Shown: positions 18,657 to 28,697, counted from the stretch's first letter. The stretch: DNA of 59,671 nucleotides from Ferruginibacter sp. (GCA_025362235.1 JANYGZ010000009.1:1-59671); one strand, 5' to 3'. Numbers and translations are program-made. The notes: a model not told the origin generated them from the letters alone.

Positions 18657-20303
18657 TTAACACAAATGAAACTCCGGCAGGTTCATAATGAATGTAAACA
18701 TGCCATCTAATGCGGGATTTATTACAGCTGCATTATTTGAATTCCAGGCATTTGTCCATACACTATTTACAGTTGTATTATTTAATAAAAATCTTGTCTT
18801 TACATAGTCTCTTGATGTTGCTGATAATGGGTACCGTAGTAATAAAGTAGTAATATCGAGGACCAGTTGATCCGGGTCAGAAGGGTTGGTCGAATATTGA
18901 GCGAATGCTTTTGTATTGATGAGCTTATCTTTTACGAGATTATTGGTAAAATCTGCATAACGTGGCAACGAATTACTGTTTACCCATAATTCATAATTCA
19001 TGGGGTCCTGGGTATACGCCGCATATCCGGATACATCAGGTGGCTGAAATAATTCCTGTTGCATATCCGCCGCATTTTCATAAACTGCATTAAAAAGCGG
19101 ATATCCGTTAACGTAATCTGTATACTCCGGAAATGGCACGCTAAATTCTCTTAAAGTGCCTACCAGCAAGTCGAACGGGCCTTTTATATAACAAGCCTGG
19201 TTGATAGTATCAAAAAAGTGTTCGCTTTTAAACAATGCATCGAGCACTGGTTTTATTTCAAAATTGTTATTCTTTAAAATAGTTGCCAATGGTGTAATCA
19301 CATTTGCTTCAACACTATCATCAATATCGTAGTATACAAACCATTTATAAATTTTACGACAAATAAACCTGGCTGATTCTGTAGTTGCAAAAATCATATT
19401 TACCAGCGCATCCAGTTCTGCAATGCCATCACTGCTGCCACTTATAACAGTATTATTATAAAACGCAGAGAACGATTTAGAACTTGTATCATGGGCATCC
19501 GCATCAAACCAGGTTGAAACGGAAGGGTCGGTTTTAAAGCGCCATCCGGTTAATACTTTTGCAGCAGCTATTACATCATTTTCGGTAAAGTTGCTGTCTG
19601 ACCCTCTTCCAATAGTAAACAGTTCCTGTAACTCCCTGGCAAAGTTTTCGTCTGGTGCCTGCCGGGCATTGAGAAAACCATTTAAATGTATCAGCATTGC
19701 CGGATCAATAGTTACTTCCCTTGTAAGGCTTTTTATATTGCCCAAATAATTATCCCGTAATAATTTATGATGTTTGTATAATATCTGGGAGTTGTTAACT
19801 TCTTCTTTTTGAACAGAAAAATGATGATGCCAAAACAACACCATTTTTTCCTGGATACCGCGTTGCTGTTTGATAATAAGGCCCGCCCACCATCTCTGTA
19901 AACTATAAATACGGTAAGTATTTATTATTCCCCTTATCTGGCTAACACTGGCCATGTTAGGGTCGTTTACCCATGTAGCTCCTTTTGCAACACCCATATC
20001 ATCAAAAAATACACCCGCATTATCTTCTATCAAACCATAATCACGTAATGGCGGAGACGGGGAATAGGTATTATTTAATAATTCGTCTACAGATTCATTC
20101 AATGTTTTTGAAAGAAAATAATCAATGTCTTCTTTTTTTGCACCAAACATTGTTCTTTTTAAAAGATGTGCTACTTCATTCTTTGTCCAGTTGCCGGTAT
20201 AATTGCTCAATCCGGATGTTGGAGGAAAGGCGGAATATTTTTTTGCAGGAGTTTCTGCCTGCCTGTTTTTAATAGCTGTTTTAAAAAAATCTTTTCTATC
20301 CAT
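18657..20303 (-). CDS. DUF1800 domain-containing protein
   Basis: A 548-residue protein with the DUF1800 landmarks: HLLKRTMFGAKKEDI near the N-terminus, MVLFWHHHFSVQ, NFARELQELFTIGRG, AAKVLTGWRF and LFQPPDVSGY toward the C-terminus. No classical signal peptide is evident. It is 25 bases downstream of the T9SS type B gene and 30 bases upstream of the DUF1501 gene, so the three form one transcript. The biochemical role of DUF1800 is not established; partner status with DUF1501 is the main clue. Confidence 0.9.
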   Translation of the reverse strand: MDRKDFFKTAIKNRQAETPAKKYSAFPPTSGLSNYTGNWTKNEVAHLLKRTMFGAKKEDIDYFLSKTLNESVDELLNNTYSPSPPLRDYGLIEDNAGVFFDDMGVAKGATWVNDPNMASVSQIRGIINTYRIYSLQRWWAGLIIKQQRGIQEKMVLFWHHHFSVQKEEVNNSQILYKHHKLLRDNYLGNIKSLTREVTIDPAMLIHLNGFLNARQAPDENFARELQELFTIGRGSDSNFTENDVIAAAKVLTGWRFKTDPSVSTWFDADAHDTSSKSFSAFYNNTVISGSSDGIAELDALVNMIFATTESARFICRKIYKWFVYYDIDDSVEANVITPLATILKNNNFEIKPVLDALFKSEHFFDTINQACYIKGPFDLLVGTLREFSVPFPEYTDYVNGYPLFNAVYENAADMQQELFQPPDVSGYAAYTQDPMNYELWVNSNSLPRYADFTNNLVKDKLINTKAFAQYSTNPSDPDQLVLDITTLLLRYPLSATSRDYVKTRFLLNNTTVNSVWTNAWNSNNAAVINPALDGMFTFIMNLPEFHLC

Positions 20304-20328
20304 AACTTTTATTTAACCGTATATACTG

Positions 20329-22268
20329 CTAACGGATTAATGTAACAGTTCCTTTTTGCTGATGCTGTTTGTTTTGCAGGTCAGGGTAAGTAATTATATA
20401 AACGTAAACACCTAGAGGCTGAGGGCTTCCGCTAAAAGTTCCGTTCCACCTGGCTTTTAATGATGAGCTTGTGTATATCAATTGCCCGAAGCGGTTAAAT
20501 ATCTGCATTAAATATCCGTCGGGTACTTTTCCGGAAGGGCCAAAAAAATCATTAAGGCCATCATTGTTAGGAGTAAACGCATTGGGCGTCATTACTACAG
20601 CGTCGTTTAAAACTATTACGGTAAAATAGTCAGTTATTAAACATCCATTGGATAACGAACTGGTAATGGTATATTTTGTTGAAACTGCCGGTGTTGCTAC
20701 GGGGCTGGCACAAGCGAAACAGCTAAGTGTCGGGTCTTTGTCCCATAGGGGCTGTCCGTTACCGTTATATGGCAGTGTAATACTTTGGCCAGCAAAAATA
20801 GTATCCTGTTTTTTAATATTAGTCAATGGCCCGCTTATTATCACAGGCTTATATGTAACCAGCATCGAGTCAAAACCACAAACATCTTTTAAAGTATCAG
20901 TAAAAGCAACAAAACTATTGATATTGCAAACAGTGGTATCCTGGTTTTTTGTCAAAGGATTTTTTAATTTAATAATGCCGAAATCTGCATCATTAAATAC
21001 ATTATTAAAGTCTCCGTCACCCGATTCTGAATCGCCGGCGAGATAATATTCATCAGGGAAAGGCTTGTGAATAATACAATGCAAATTATCAGCCTTTGAA
21101 CCTCCATAGCTTTTTTGCCATAACATAGTTCCTTTACTATCTAACTTCACTAACCAATAATCGCCATCTCCTTTTGCACCGGTAACATCACCATTATCAG
21201 AATAAGAAACGCCGCCTGCCAGGTAACCACCATCACTGTCTGCAATAATTGTATTTGCATAGTCTGCATCCGAACCTCCCAGCACTTTTTGCCAATTTAA
21301 TGTTCCATTCTGACTGATATTAATTATCCAGTAGTCCTGGCTACCCTTAGCGCCACTTACATCACCATCATTACTGGTGGTATATCCGCCAAGTGTTAAT
21401 GTTTCATCTACTCCTTTACAAAAAGAATAGGCAACATCGTTTTGAGAACCGCCATAAATTTTACTAAAAATTTTGTTGCCATTTGCATCAAGGGAAAGCA
21501 ACCATACATCGTAATTTTTTTGGTTTGGAGGAATATCACCGTCTATAGAATTTGCATAACCTACAGCAAATATTTTTCCATTGATGATTTCAACATCAAG
21601 TAATTCATCATTTTTGCTTCCTCCAAAACATTTACTCCACTCTATAGCACCGGCTGAAGATAATTTCATCAATACCCCATCTGTGTAAGTTCCGGTACTA
21701 TGATTTCCTTTTATATCACCATCATTGGATGAGGATGTGGCAGCAATTAAATAACCACCATCACCGGTAATACAAATCCAATATCAAGCCCATTACCTCC
21801 GTATCTTTTTTGCCATTCTACATTTCCGTTTGCAGATAATTTAAGCACCCATATATCTTTTGTACCTCCATAACCTGCTACCACACCACCATCTGTTGAA
21901 TTGGTTTCTGCCAGTACAATAAAACCACCATCAGCAGTTTGTTCAATATCCCTGGCACTTTCGTAGCCTGTGCCGCCCATTGATTTTTGCCATTCAATTA
22001 TACCGCAACTGCTTAGCTTCACTATCCACATATCCCAATAGTCCCTTTCAGGATATTTACCAACCTGCCCATCTTTTGAAGACGTATACCCGGCAGCGAT
22101 AGTACCGCCATCTGTAGTGAATTTTATAGTGAAAGGGATGTCAGTGGAAGAGCCCCCATAATGTGTTGACCAATTAAGTTTTGGCAACTGTGCCCATGCA
22201 GTATGACTGAATAAAAAAAAAGCACAGCCTAGTATGTATTTATTTTTTAGCACAGGATGAGTTTTCAT
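20329..22268 (-). pseudogene. Frameshifted T9SS type B (gliding-motility C-terminal) secreted repeat protein
   Basis: Two minus-strand frames are pieces of one gene. The 5' piece (21747-22268) starts with a signal peptide (MKTHPVLKNKYIL to AWAQ) and carries YGGSSTD/DGG-type repeats. The 3' piece (20329 to about 21775) continues the same repeats (GGS-D-A, DGGYLAGG, SNDGD) and ends in the CHU_C domain (VMTPNAFTPNNDGLNDFF to GVYVYIITYP). The frame switch lies near 21771-21780. The next frame reads C-I-T-G-D-G-G-Y, and the spacing there is 7 bases short of the other repeat units. This can be a real deletion or a sequencing error. The intact protein would be about 645 residues. It leads the DUF1800-DUF1501 transcript. 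Confidence 0.8.
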
Positions 22269-22429
22269 AAAATATAACTCATTAACTATGCAAGTATTAT
22301 GCTAAACTTAATATTGTTGAAAAAAAAAGTAAATTCACCTTAATTATTTTTTTATAGGAATATATACTATAGGGATTATACGATTTTGCAGATAGATTTT
22401 TTAAAAAAATTTATACTAAATGCCCATAA

Positions 22430-22462
22430 TACAATGAGCAGCCCGTTGAGCTGCTCATTGTA
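22430..22462 (-). terminator. Strong hairpin downstream of lgt
   Basis: TACAATGAGCAGC and GCTGCTCATTGTA form a perfect 13-bp stem with a 7-base loop, 52 bases past the lgt stop codon. There is no immediate U-run, so termination is inferred from position and stability. Confidence 0.55.
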
Positions 22463-22514
22463 TTTCTATAATATTTTTTAATAGCGAAAGTGAAAAAGGG
22501 TTGGGCTAAAAAAT

Positions 22515-23843
22515 TTATTGAGACTTGGCGTATTTTAATTTTGCAAAAATGATAAGTATAACACCTGCAAGTATCAGAAATAAAGCTATTATTTCTGCCT
22601 GGCTAAGTTGTAAACCTATAACAGTATATAAATGATTTACCCGTATTTTTTCAATAAAAAAACGTTCAAACCCATTTAAAACCAGGTAGGTACCAAACAT
22701 AACACCGGGAACCAGTATTCGTTTTCTATAGGCCCATAGAATTAAAAAAAGCAAAGTGCATAAAACTGTTTCATAAAAAGCAGTTGGAAAAACAGGTTGA
22801 GGCAGTGCACGGCAATGCTCATCAGTGCATCCCGGTATTTTCTTTCCATCTACATTTACATTCATCGGGTATGAATAAGCAATCATCCATTTGGGTAAAA
22901 AGGATGGCCCCTTTAATGATTTATGAGGCACCGCATCAAGACTTGCGAAAGTACGTGCGGCTGGTATGAAGGTGTATACATTACCACTATCCAGCATTCG
23001 TCTTTGTAAATGATAGGTTGAATATTTTTGTAGCTGTTGATTAAATTCGCCTTCTTTACATTCCCTCACTTCGCCATATTCATCGCTTAAGTAAGCGCTA
23101 TTATAAATACCCCAATCTCCATCGCCTGCAACCTGGCAACCAATACGGCCCACTGCGTATGCAATCATTAAAGCAGGTGCAGCCGCATCGGTTAAATGAA
23201 CAAGCTTTATACCTTTTTTATAAGCGAACCAGCAAATAGCAATAGTTGCCAAAATTAAACCGCCGTAAAATGTTAATCCACCACCAGAAAATATGGTACC
23301 AATCGGATCACTGATAAGCTCATCCATATTTTCGGCTGCATCAAATAATTTTGCACCCAAAATACCAAATATTAAACCCAGAACAATAATGTCCCCTACC
23401 CTATCATGGGGCCAAATTCTTACACTTCTTTGCTCAGGTACTTTTAGTTTTTGTTTATTTTTTTCCCTCCATTTTAAAGCAATCAATATGCAGCCTAAAA
23501 TTACACCTGCCAACATATTTCCATCCCTTGAAAAAATATATGCCTGCGCAGTAATATCTTCGGGCTTATTTAGCAACAATCCAAATAACTTATACCCAAA
23601 TACAAAACCAGTAATAAAATTTACAAAAAGATCCAGGAAACTTGCAGGTGTTCCTACTGTAATAGCTTCTTCTCTTGGTAATAAAAGCCCTTGCTTTTCT
23701 TTACGTCTTAATTCGCTTGATAAAACAACTGCAGCAGATATAAAGCCCAATGCTACCATCAATCCAAAGGTGTTTAAAAGGTAAAGAGGTTTCCACTCCA
23801 CACCAAACCAGTCTTTAAAAACATAATATAAATTGGGATACAT
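22515..23843 (-). CDS. lgt: Prolipoprotein diacylglyceryl transferase
   Basis: Transfers diacylglycerol to the lipobox cysteine of prelipoproteins in the inner membrane. From the preferred ATG at 23843 (MYPNLYYVFKDWFGVEW) it has about 442 residues, longer than the roughly 270-290 of proteobacterial Lgt. The extra part is a long loop between GDWGIYN and the late YPMNVN segment. Hydrophobic spans alternate through the protein. The Lgt signature is readable as MIAYAVGRIGCQVAGDGDWG, plus VFPTAFYET. An upstream ATG at 23876 would add 11 residues; MYPN is preferred by family similarity. Confidence 0.9.
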   Translation of the reverse strand: MYPNLYYVFKDWFGVEWKPLYLLNTFGLMVALGFISAAVVLSSELRRKEKQGLLLPREEAITVGTPASFLDLFVNFITGFVFGYKLFGLLLNKPEDITAQAYIFSRDGNMLAGVILGCILIALKWREKNKQKLKVPEQRSVRIWPHDRVGDIIVLGLIFGILGAKLFDAAENMDELISDPIGTIFSGGGLTFYGGLILATIAICWFAYKKGIKLVHLTDAAAPALMIAYAVGRIGCQVAGDGDWGIYNSAYLSDEYGEVRECKEGEFNQQLQKYSTYHLQRRMLDSGNVYTFIPAARTFASLDAVPHKSLKGPSFLPKWMIAYSYPMNVNVDGKKIPGCTDEHCRALPQPVFPTAFYETVLCTLLFLILWAYRKRILVPGVMFGTYLVLNGFERFFIEKIRVNHLYTVIGLQLSQAEIIALFLILAGVILIIFAKLKYAKSQ

Positions 23844-23912
23844 GCTGTATAAAATTAAGGGCTGCAAGATATTCAATTATTCATTGCAGCGACTAATACT
23901 ATGGTAAATAAA

Positions 23913-23939
23913 AATCCCGAAGCGTTATGCTTCGGGATT
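23913..23939 (-). terminator. Terminator of the bacilliredoxin gene
   Basis: AATCCCGAAGC and GCTTCGGGATT form a perfect 11-bp stem with a 5-base loop. On the minus strand it runs into TTTTATTT. It is located 23 bases after the stop codon. Confidence 0.88.
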
Positions 23940-23961
23940 AAATAAAATTTCAATAAATTAT

Positions 23962-24378
23962 TTAGTTACAATACTGATCAAAAGCGCCAATCAAATTCTC
24001 TGCAATCATTTGTGCACTTCTACCTTCAATATTATGCCTTTCAATAAAATGAACCAACTGGCCATTTTTAAATAGAGCAATAGCGGGCGAAGATGGAGGA
24101 TAAGGCAATAAATGTTCCCTTATTTTTTTTACTGCATCTACATCAAAACCAGCAAAGCTTGTTGCTAAATTATCGGGCTTTTTTGCACTATTGTGAACGG
24201 CCATTAAAACGCCTGGCCTTGCAGTACCTGCACTGCATCCACAAACAGAATTGATCATTACAAGTGTAGTTCCTGCATCAGCTAATTTATTATCTACATC
24301 TGTAGCAGTTAACATTTCAACAAAACCATTTTCTGTTAACTCTTCCTTCATTGGTATTACTATTTCTTCCGGATACAT
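23962..24378 (-). CDS. BrxA/BrxB-family bacilliredoxin
   Basis: A 138-residue thioredoxin-fold protein of the YphP/YqiW family, which removes bacillithiol from S-bacillithiolated proteins in Firmicutes. The active-site CGC is in MINSVCGCSAGTARPG, and the C-terminal SPAIALFKNGQLVHFIERH strand matches the family. The start at 24378 (MYPEEIVIPM) is chosen over the longer frame because this is the usual family start and because a TAAATTTG promoter box lies at 24400-24407, inside the longer frame. Confidence 0.9.
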   Translation of the reverse strand: MYPEEIVIPMKEELTENGFVEMLTATDVDNKLADAGTTLVMINSVCGCSAGTARPGVLMAVHNSAKKPDNLATSFAGFDVDAVKKIREHLLPYPPSSPAIALFKNGQLVHFIERHNIEGRSAQMIAENLIGAFDQYCN

Positions 24379-24399
24379 ATTTTTATAATTTTTAGAATG

Positions 24400-24407
24400 C
24401 AAATTTA
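24400..24407 (-). promoter_or_regulatory. -7 box upstream of the bacilliredoxin gene
   Basis: TAAATTTG on the minus strand matches TAnnTTTG exactly, is followed by C, and lies 22 bases before the chosen ATG. Confidence 0.5.
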
Positions 24408-24619
24408 CAAGCTTAGTTTCAATTAACATCGATGGTTATCAATATGTTTAAAAATAGCGGGTAGCAGATTAATGACACTTGGTCGCTATAATTATAATTA
24501 ACATGCCGAAATGTCGTACTCATTTTAAATAGTGAGACAAATTTTACTTAAAAAAGGTTTGGAATATATTTTGAGTAGCTAGTAAAAAACAAAAAATTTA
24601 AACATAAAAATATAAATCT

Positions 24620-25060
24620 ATGACATTCGTAAAAGTAAACAACCAGGCAACAAAAAATTTTGATGGTTTTATGAAGGACATTTTTAATGAAATACCCGCC
24701 TCGTTTGGTAAAACATTCAGGGAAAATGTATTTGGCTTTCCTCCTGTAAATATCAGTGAGAGCAATAATGCCTATCATTTGGAAGTGGCCGCCCCGGGTT
24801 TGGAAAAAACAGATTTTACCATAAAATTAGACGGTACTTTATTAACCATTGGTGCAACAAAAAAAGAAGAAGTAAAAGATGAAACCTCAAAGAGCATCAG
24901 AAAAGAATTTAGTAGTAAAGCATTTAACAGAAGCTTTACGTTAGATGAAAAGATTGATGCCGCTAATATTGTTGCCAGGTACGAAAACGGTATTTTAAAA
25001 GTTGACCTTCCAAAAAAGGAAGAAACAAAAAGAGCCAGCAAAGAAATTAAAATACAATAA
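24620..25060 (+). CDS. Hsp20/alpha-crystallin family small heat-shock protein
   Basis: A 146-residue ATP-independent holdase chaperone. The alpha-crystallin domain (about residues 48-140) starts at PPVNISESNNAYHLEVAAPGLEKTDF and shows the conserved ARYENGILKVDLPKKEE strand with the G-x-L motif. A short C-terminal tail (KEIKIQ) contains the I-x-I-like element. It is transcribed alone and followed by a terminator. Confidence 0.94.
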   Translation: MTFVKVNNQATKNFDGFMKDIFNEIPASFGKTFRENVFGFPPVNISESNNAYHLEVAAPGLEKTDFTIKLDGTLLTIGATKKEEVKDETSKSIRKEFSSKAFNRSFTLDEKIDAANIVARYENGILKVDLPKKEETKRASKEIKIQ

Positions 25061-25094
25061 TATTTAAATAAGCATAAGTTGGTTTTGGTTAAGA

Positions 25095-25130
25095 AGGCTA
25101 TTTCGGTAAAACGGGATAGCCTAATTTTTT
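25095..25130 (+). terminator. Terminator of the hsp20 gene
   Basis: AGGCTAT and ATAGCCT enclose a small inner stem and are followed by TTTTTT. It sits 35 bases after the Hsp20 stop codon. Confidence 0.75.
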
Positions 25131-25187
25131 GTGCATTATCTTTATTTTTTGTTTTAATTTTACGGTCTATATCTCTAAAAACTAAAA

Positions 25188-26471
25188 ATGATTAAAAGAA
25201 AGATTTTCTATTTCCTTATTTTCTTGATTACACCGATTGCCCTGATTTCTCAAATAAAGCCTGATTCTATTGTTACTATATTTAATCAAAAGGATATTAA
25301 TATGTATGGTTCTACAGATACCATATTACGTATAAAAAATTTAAATCCTTATTTTAACATTCATGTAGATTCTACATTAAATTATCCTTTTCTAATCAAT
25401 AAGGACCTTGCAAAATATTATTGGTTTTTAAAAAATTCCCCTGTCGGCTTAAAAATTAATAAAGATAATGGGCTGCTTAGTTTTAAGGCAGAAAAATCAT
25501 TTTTTCTTTCCGGAAGGTTAAAATATGATTATGAATATAAGGTAGAGTTAAGTGTACAAAATCTTGACAATCCAAATGAAAGGCTGGATACCAGTTTCAG
25601 GCTTCTTTTTTATAATACAGAAATTGTTCCATCAAAAGTAAAACCCACTGTAACCAAAACTTTATTTATTGATGAAGGTGATACGGTAAGTTTTAAGTTA
25701 CAGTGCGATGACGGTAATTTTCCCATAGAGGGAATTACTTACTATAGCAACTACTCTGTAAAATCATTAACACCTGTAACCAAATGTAATGATGATTTTA
25801 CCTGGTATGCATCTTTTGATTTTGTAAAACCAACAGATAAAGACAAACAAAGAAAATTAGAGTTATATTTTATAGGCACTGATAAATTTAATAATAAAGA
25901 CTCTGCTATAATTAATATTGTAGTAAATGAAAGTATTAATTATCCCCTACAGGTAAAGGAATTTGATAAACTGCAAATTGAAATTAAAAATTATATACTT
26001 CAGTTGAAAAGTAGTTTTATGCTGGTTGATAAAAAAATAAAAAAAACCAAAGGAACCAGAACCGGATTTGATATTGCCTCTGCATCAACGGCGCTTAGTG
26101 GTACAGTTTTATTAGCCATGCCGGGTGATGGCCTGCACACAGCCGGCACAATATTACCAAGTGTCGGTGTGGCATTGGTTCCTGTTAAAGAAGCAGCTGC
26201 CCCAACCAGTAGTGCAGATCAAAATACGGCAACATTAATACGAAGCAGCATTAAAAGGCTTGAATACCAGATGGCGGATAATACACTTGTTGGAGAAAAA
26301 GACCCGGATATCTTAAATAAATCAAGAAAACTAAAAGAAGAATTAAAGCAAACCCAAATTCAACTGATAGATATTCCGATTGCTGAAAGTAATGCTACCA
26401 ATAAAGAAGTGGATGATTATTTCAACAACCCTAAAGTGAATAAAAAATACCAGGTAAAACAAAATAAATAA
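25188..26471 (+). CDS. Exported protein of unknown function
   Basis: A 427-residue protein not recognised as a known family. Residues 1-22 are a signal peptide or membrane anchor (MIKRKIFYFLIFLITPIALIS). Residues about 25-260 look beta-rich, with a cadherin-like flavour (VGLKINKDNGLLSFKAEKSF, then ELSVQNLDN). A glycine/alanine-rich hydrophobic stretch lies near residues 295-335 (ALSGTVLLAMPG, LPSVGVALVPV) and may be a membrane hairpin. The C-terminal 90 residues are charged and helical with coiled-coil character. It is a single-gene unit between Hsp20 and convergent speA. Confidence 0.6.
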   Translation: MIKRKIFYFLIFLITPIALISQIKPDSIVTIFNQKDINMYGSTDTILRIKNLNPYFNIHVDSTLNYPFLINKDLAKYYWFLKNSPVGLKINKDNGLLSFKAEKSFFLSGRLKYDYEYKVELSVQNLDNPNERLDTSFRLLFYNTEIVPSKVKPTVTKTLFIDEGDTVSFKLQCDDGNFPIEGITYYSNYSVKSLTPVTKCNDDFTWYASFDFVKPTDKDKQRKLELYFIGTDKFNNKDSAIINIVVNESINYPLQVKEFDKLQIEIKNYILQLKSSFMLVDKKIKKTKGTRTGFDIASASTALSGTVLLAMPGDGLHTAGTILPSVGVALVPVKEAAAPTSSADQNTATLIRSSIKRLEYQMADNTLVGEKDPDILNKSRKLKEELKQTQIQLIDIPIAESNATNKEVDDYFNNPKVNKKYQVKQNK

Positions 26472-26535
26472 TATCCCTCATTATAACAATAGCAGGTTTG
26501 CTACAGCTAACTTCTACTGCATTTTACATAAGAGA

Positions 26536-27942
26536 TTAAATGTATCCCAGAATTTTAAGCATACTTTGTGCTGTCTGTTCTTTTGCATACACCCAATCAA
26601 TCAGCTTACCATTTTTATCTTGCCCCACAATAATATGTTTAGGAGAGGGTATCAGGCAGTGTTTTATTCCACCATACCCGCTTATCTGATCCTGGTAAGC
26701 TCCTGTATGAAAAAAACCAACATACAGTGGTTCGCCGCCAGCTGTCAGTTTGGGTAAAAACACTTCATTAATATGCTCTTCAGAGTCATAATAATCATGG
26801 CTATCGCAGGTAATACCGCCTAAGGTTACACGCTGGTATTCGTCTTTCCATTTATTAATGGGGAGCATCAGGAATTTTTCGCCAATGCCCCAGGTATCGG
26901 GTAAAGTAGTTATAAAAGAAGAATCAATCATGTACCATATCTCACGGTCATTTTGCATCTTTTCACCAATCACACTATAAATATGCGCCATGCTTTCTCC
27001 TACAGTGTAGCTGCCAAATTCTGTAAAAATATTAGGCATCTGCACTTTATTTCTTTTACAGGCTACTTTTATATTACGCACAATTTCATTGATCATGAAC
27101 TGGTAATCGTATTCAAAACCCAAAGAATGTTTTATGGGAAACCCGCCACCAATATTGATAGAATCTAATTCAGGACAGATTTTTTTTAACTGGCAATACA
27201 GGTTAATTACTTTATTTAATTCACTCCAATAATAAATATCATCCTTTATACCTTTATTTAAAAAGATATGAAGCATTTTTAACTGAAACTTATGTTCAAA
27301 TCCTTCTATTTCATCTACATAAAATTCCAGGATATCTTTAGCCCTCATTCCAAGTCGTGAAGTGTAGAAAGGAAAATTTGGTTCTTCTTCTGCAGCTACC
27401 CTTATACCAACTTTAAAGGGTGTTTTTACCGATTTATAGGCTTTTAATTCTTCTTTATTATCAAGAATAGGGATAACATTTTTAAAGCCGGTATTTAATA
27501 AACGGGATATACGGCTTGTATACGATTTTTGTTTGTAGCCATTACAGATTATATATGTATCCTTGGATATTTTTTTCTTTTCGTATAATTTATTTACAAT
27601 TTCTATATCGTATGCATAAGAAGTTTCCAGGTGGATATCATTTTTTAGTGCTTCTTCTATAATAAATGAAAAATGAGAACTTTTTGTGCAATAACAATAA
27701 TTATACTTACCCTCGTATTTGTGCTTTTTAAAAGCAATGGCAAACATGTCTTTGGCTTTTTTTATCTGCATGCCAATTTTTGGTAAATAGGTAAGCTTTA
27801 ATGGCGTGCCGTATTTATCAATCAGGCTTTTAATATCAAGACCGTTATATTGCAAATACTCATCTTCAACTTTAAAATCATGCTGTGGAAAGTTAAAAGT
27901 CTGATCTACCAGGTCAGCGTAAGTATTGTTCATGTTATTCAT
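26536..27942 (-). CDS. speA: Arginine decarboxylase, PLP-dependent (alanine-racemase fold)
   Basis: Converts arginine to agmatine, the first step of polyamine synthesis. The 468 residues fit the short Bacteroidota form rather than the roughly 630-residue E. coli SpeA. The fold-type III barrel carries the PLP lysine in YCYCTKSSHFS, a substrate/PLP loop in SINIGGGFPIKHS, the EFGSYTVGES glutamate motif, and the active-site Cys-Asp in GGITCDSHDYY. A TACATTTG -7 box lies at 27971-27978. A second ATG three codons in is equally possible as start. The exact substrate (arginine versus another diamino acid) is a family inference. Confidence 0.85.
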   Translation of the reverse strand: MNNMNNTYADLVDQTFNFPQHDFKVEDEYLQYNGLDIKSLIDKYGTPLKLTYLPKIGMQIKKAKDMFAIAFKKHKYEGKYNYCYCTKSSHFSFIIEEALKNDIHLETSYAYDIEIVNKLYEKKKISKDTYIICNGYKQKSYTSRISRLLNTGFKNVIPILDNKEELKAYKSVKTPFKVGIRVAAEEEPNFPFYTSRLGMRAKDILEFYVDEIEGFEHKFQLKMLHIFLNKGIKDDIYYWSELNKVINLYCQLKKICPELDSINIGGGFPIKHSLGFEYDYQFMINEIVRNIKVACKRNKVQMPNIFTEFGSYTVGESMAHIYSVIGEKMQNDREIWYMIDSSFITTLPDTWGIGEKFLMLPINKWKDEYQRVTLGGITCDSHDYYDSEEHINEVFLPKLTAGGEPLYVGFFHTGAYQDQISGYGGIKHCLIPSPKHIIVGQDKNGKLIDWVYAKEQTAQSMLKILGYI

Positions 27943-27970
27943 TGACTGAATGGGTTTTATTTATGAATTG

Positions 27971-27978
27971 CAAATGTA
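27971..27978 (-). promoter_or_regulatory. -7 box upstream of speA
   Basis: TACATTTG on the minus strand matches TAnnTTTG exactly, is followed by C, and lies 28 bases upstream of the speA start. Confidence 0.5.
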
Positions 27979-28006
27979 ACTGAATGATAAATGCAATAAA
28001 TAAAAA

Positions 28007-28033
28007 TCCGGCTATGATTTTATCATATCCGGA
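28007..28033 (-). terminator. Terminator after rplT
   Basis: TCCGG-TATGAT and ATCATA-TCCGGA pair with one mismatch around a 3-base loop, and T-runs flank both sides. It lies 57 bases past the rplT stop codon and closes the thrS-infC-rpmI-rplT transcript. Confidence 0.8.
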
Positions 28034-28089
28034 CTTTTTTTATTTTGCTGAAATTAAAACCAAACAGGCTTTAAAACAATAATATTCAC

Positions 28090-28437
28090 TTAAGCTTTTA
28101 CCTGAACTATCAAACTTTTAAAACTTTCAGGTTCGTTCATGGCTAAATCAGCCAATACCTTACGGTTAATATCTATGTTTTTAACTGCTAACTGGTGAAT
28201 GAATTCGCTGTAAGTTAATCCCTCTGCCCTTACTGCAGCATTAATACGGGCAATCCACAAAGTGCGGTATTCACGCTTTTTTAATTTACGGCCAACGTAG
28301 CTATACGTTAAACCTTTTTCCATTACGTTTTTGGCTACGGTGTATACATTTTTACGTTTACCGTAATAACCTTTTGCGGCTTTTAGAACTCTTTTTCTTC
28401 TGGCCCTTGATGCGACTGCATTTTTTGAACGTGGCAT
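28090..28437 (-). CDS. rplT: 50S ribosomal protein L20
   Basis: A 115-residue 23S rRNA-binding assembly protein. It starts [30 protein letters not shown] with the basic N-terminal extension and contains the conserved [21 protein letters not shown] block. It follows rpmI with a 59-base gap in the classical infC-rpmI-rplT order. L20 represses this operon in other bacteria; whether it does so here is unknown. Confidence 0.98.
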   Translation of the reverse strand: MPRSKNAVASRARRKRVLKAAKGYYGKRKNVYTVAKNVMEKGLTYSYVGRKLKKREYRTLWIARINAAVRAEGLTYSEFIHQLAVKNIDINRKVLADLAMNEPESFKSLIVQVKA

Positions 28438-28496
28438 ATCTTAATAATTTGAAATGTTAATGTGTTGAAATGTAAATTGGTTTAATTGAAACTGAT

Positions 28497-28697
28497 TTAA
28501 CCTTTCAGGCGTAATAAACGTAATACAAAATCATGGTTAGTTGAATGAACTACTCCATCTTTTCTTAAATTACGTTTACGTTTTTTTGATTTCTTTGTTA
28601 AGATGTGACGTTTGAAGGGCTTTTGAAAGGTTACCAGTCCGGTACCTGTAACTTTAAAACGCTTTTTTGCGCTTGAGTTTGTTTTTACTTTTGGCAT
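28497..28697 (-). CDS. rpmI: 50S ribosomal protein L35
   Basis: A 66-residue basic ribosomal protein. It starts [20 protein letters not shown] and includes the [21 protein letters not shown] stretch typical of L35. It is preceded by a 210-base leader with its own -7 box and a hairpin, unlike the tight spacing to rplT. Confidence 0.97.
   Translation of the reverse strand: MPKVKTNSSAKKRFKVTGTGLVTFQKPFKRHILTKKSKKRKRNLRKDGVVHSTNHDFVLRLLRLKG

Noticed and set aside
24379..24429. Longer start for the bacilliredoxin
   Set aside because: A consensus -7 box lies inside this extension and the family starts at MYPEEIVIP.
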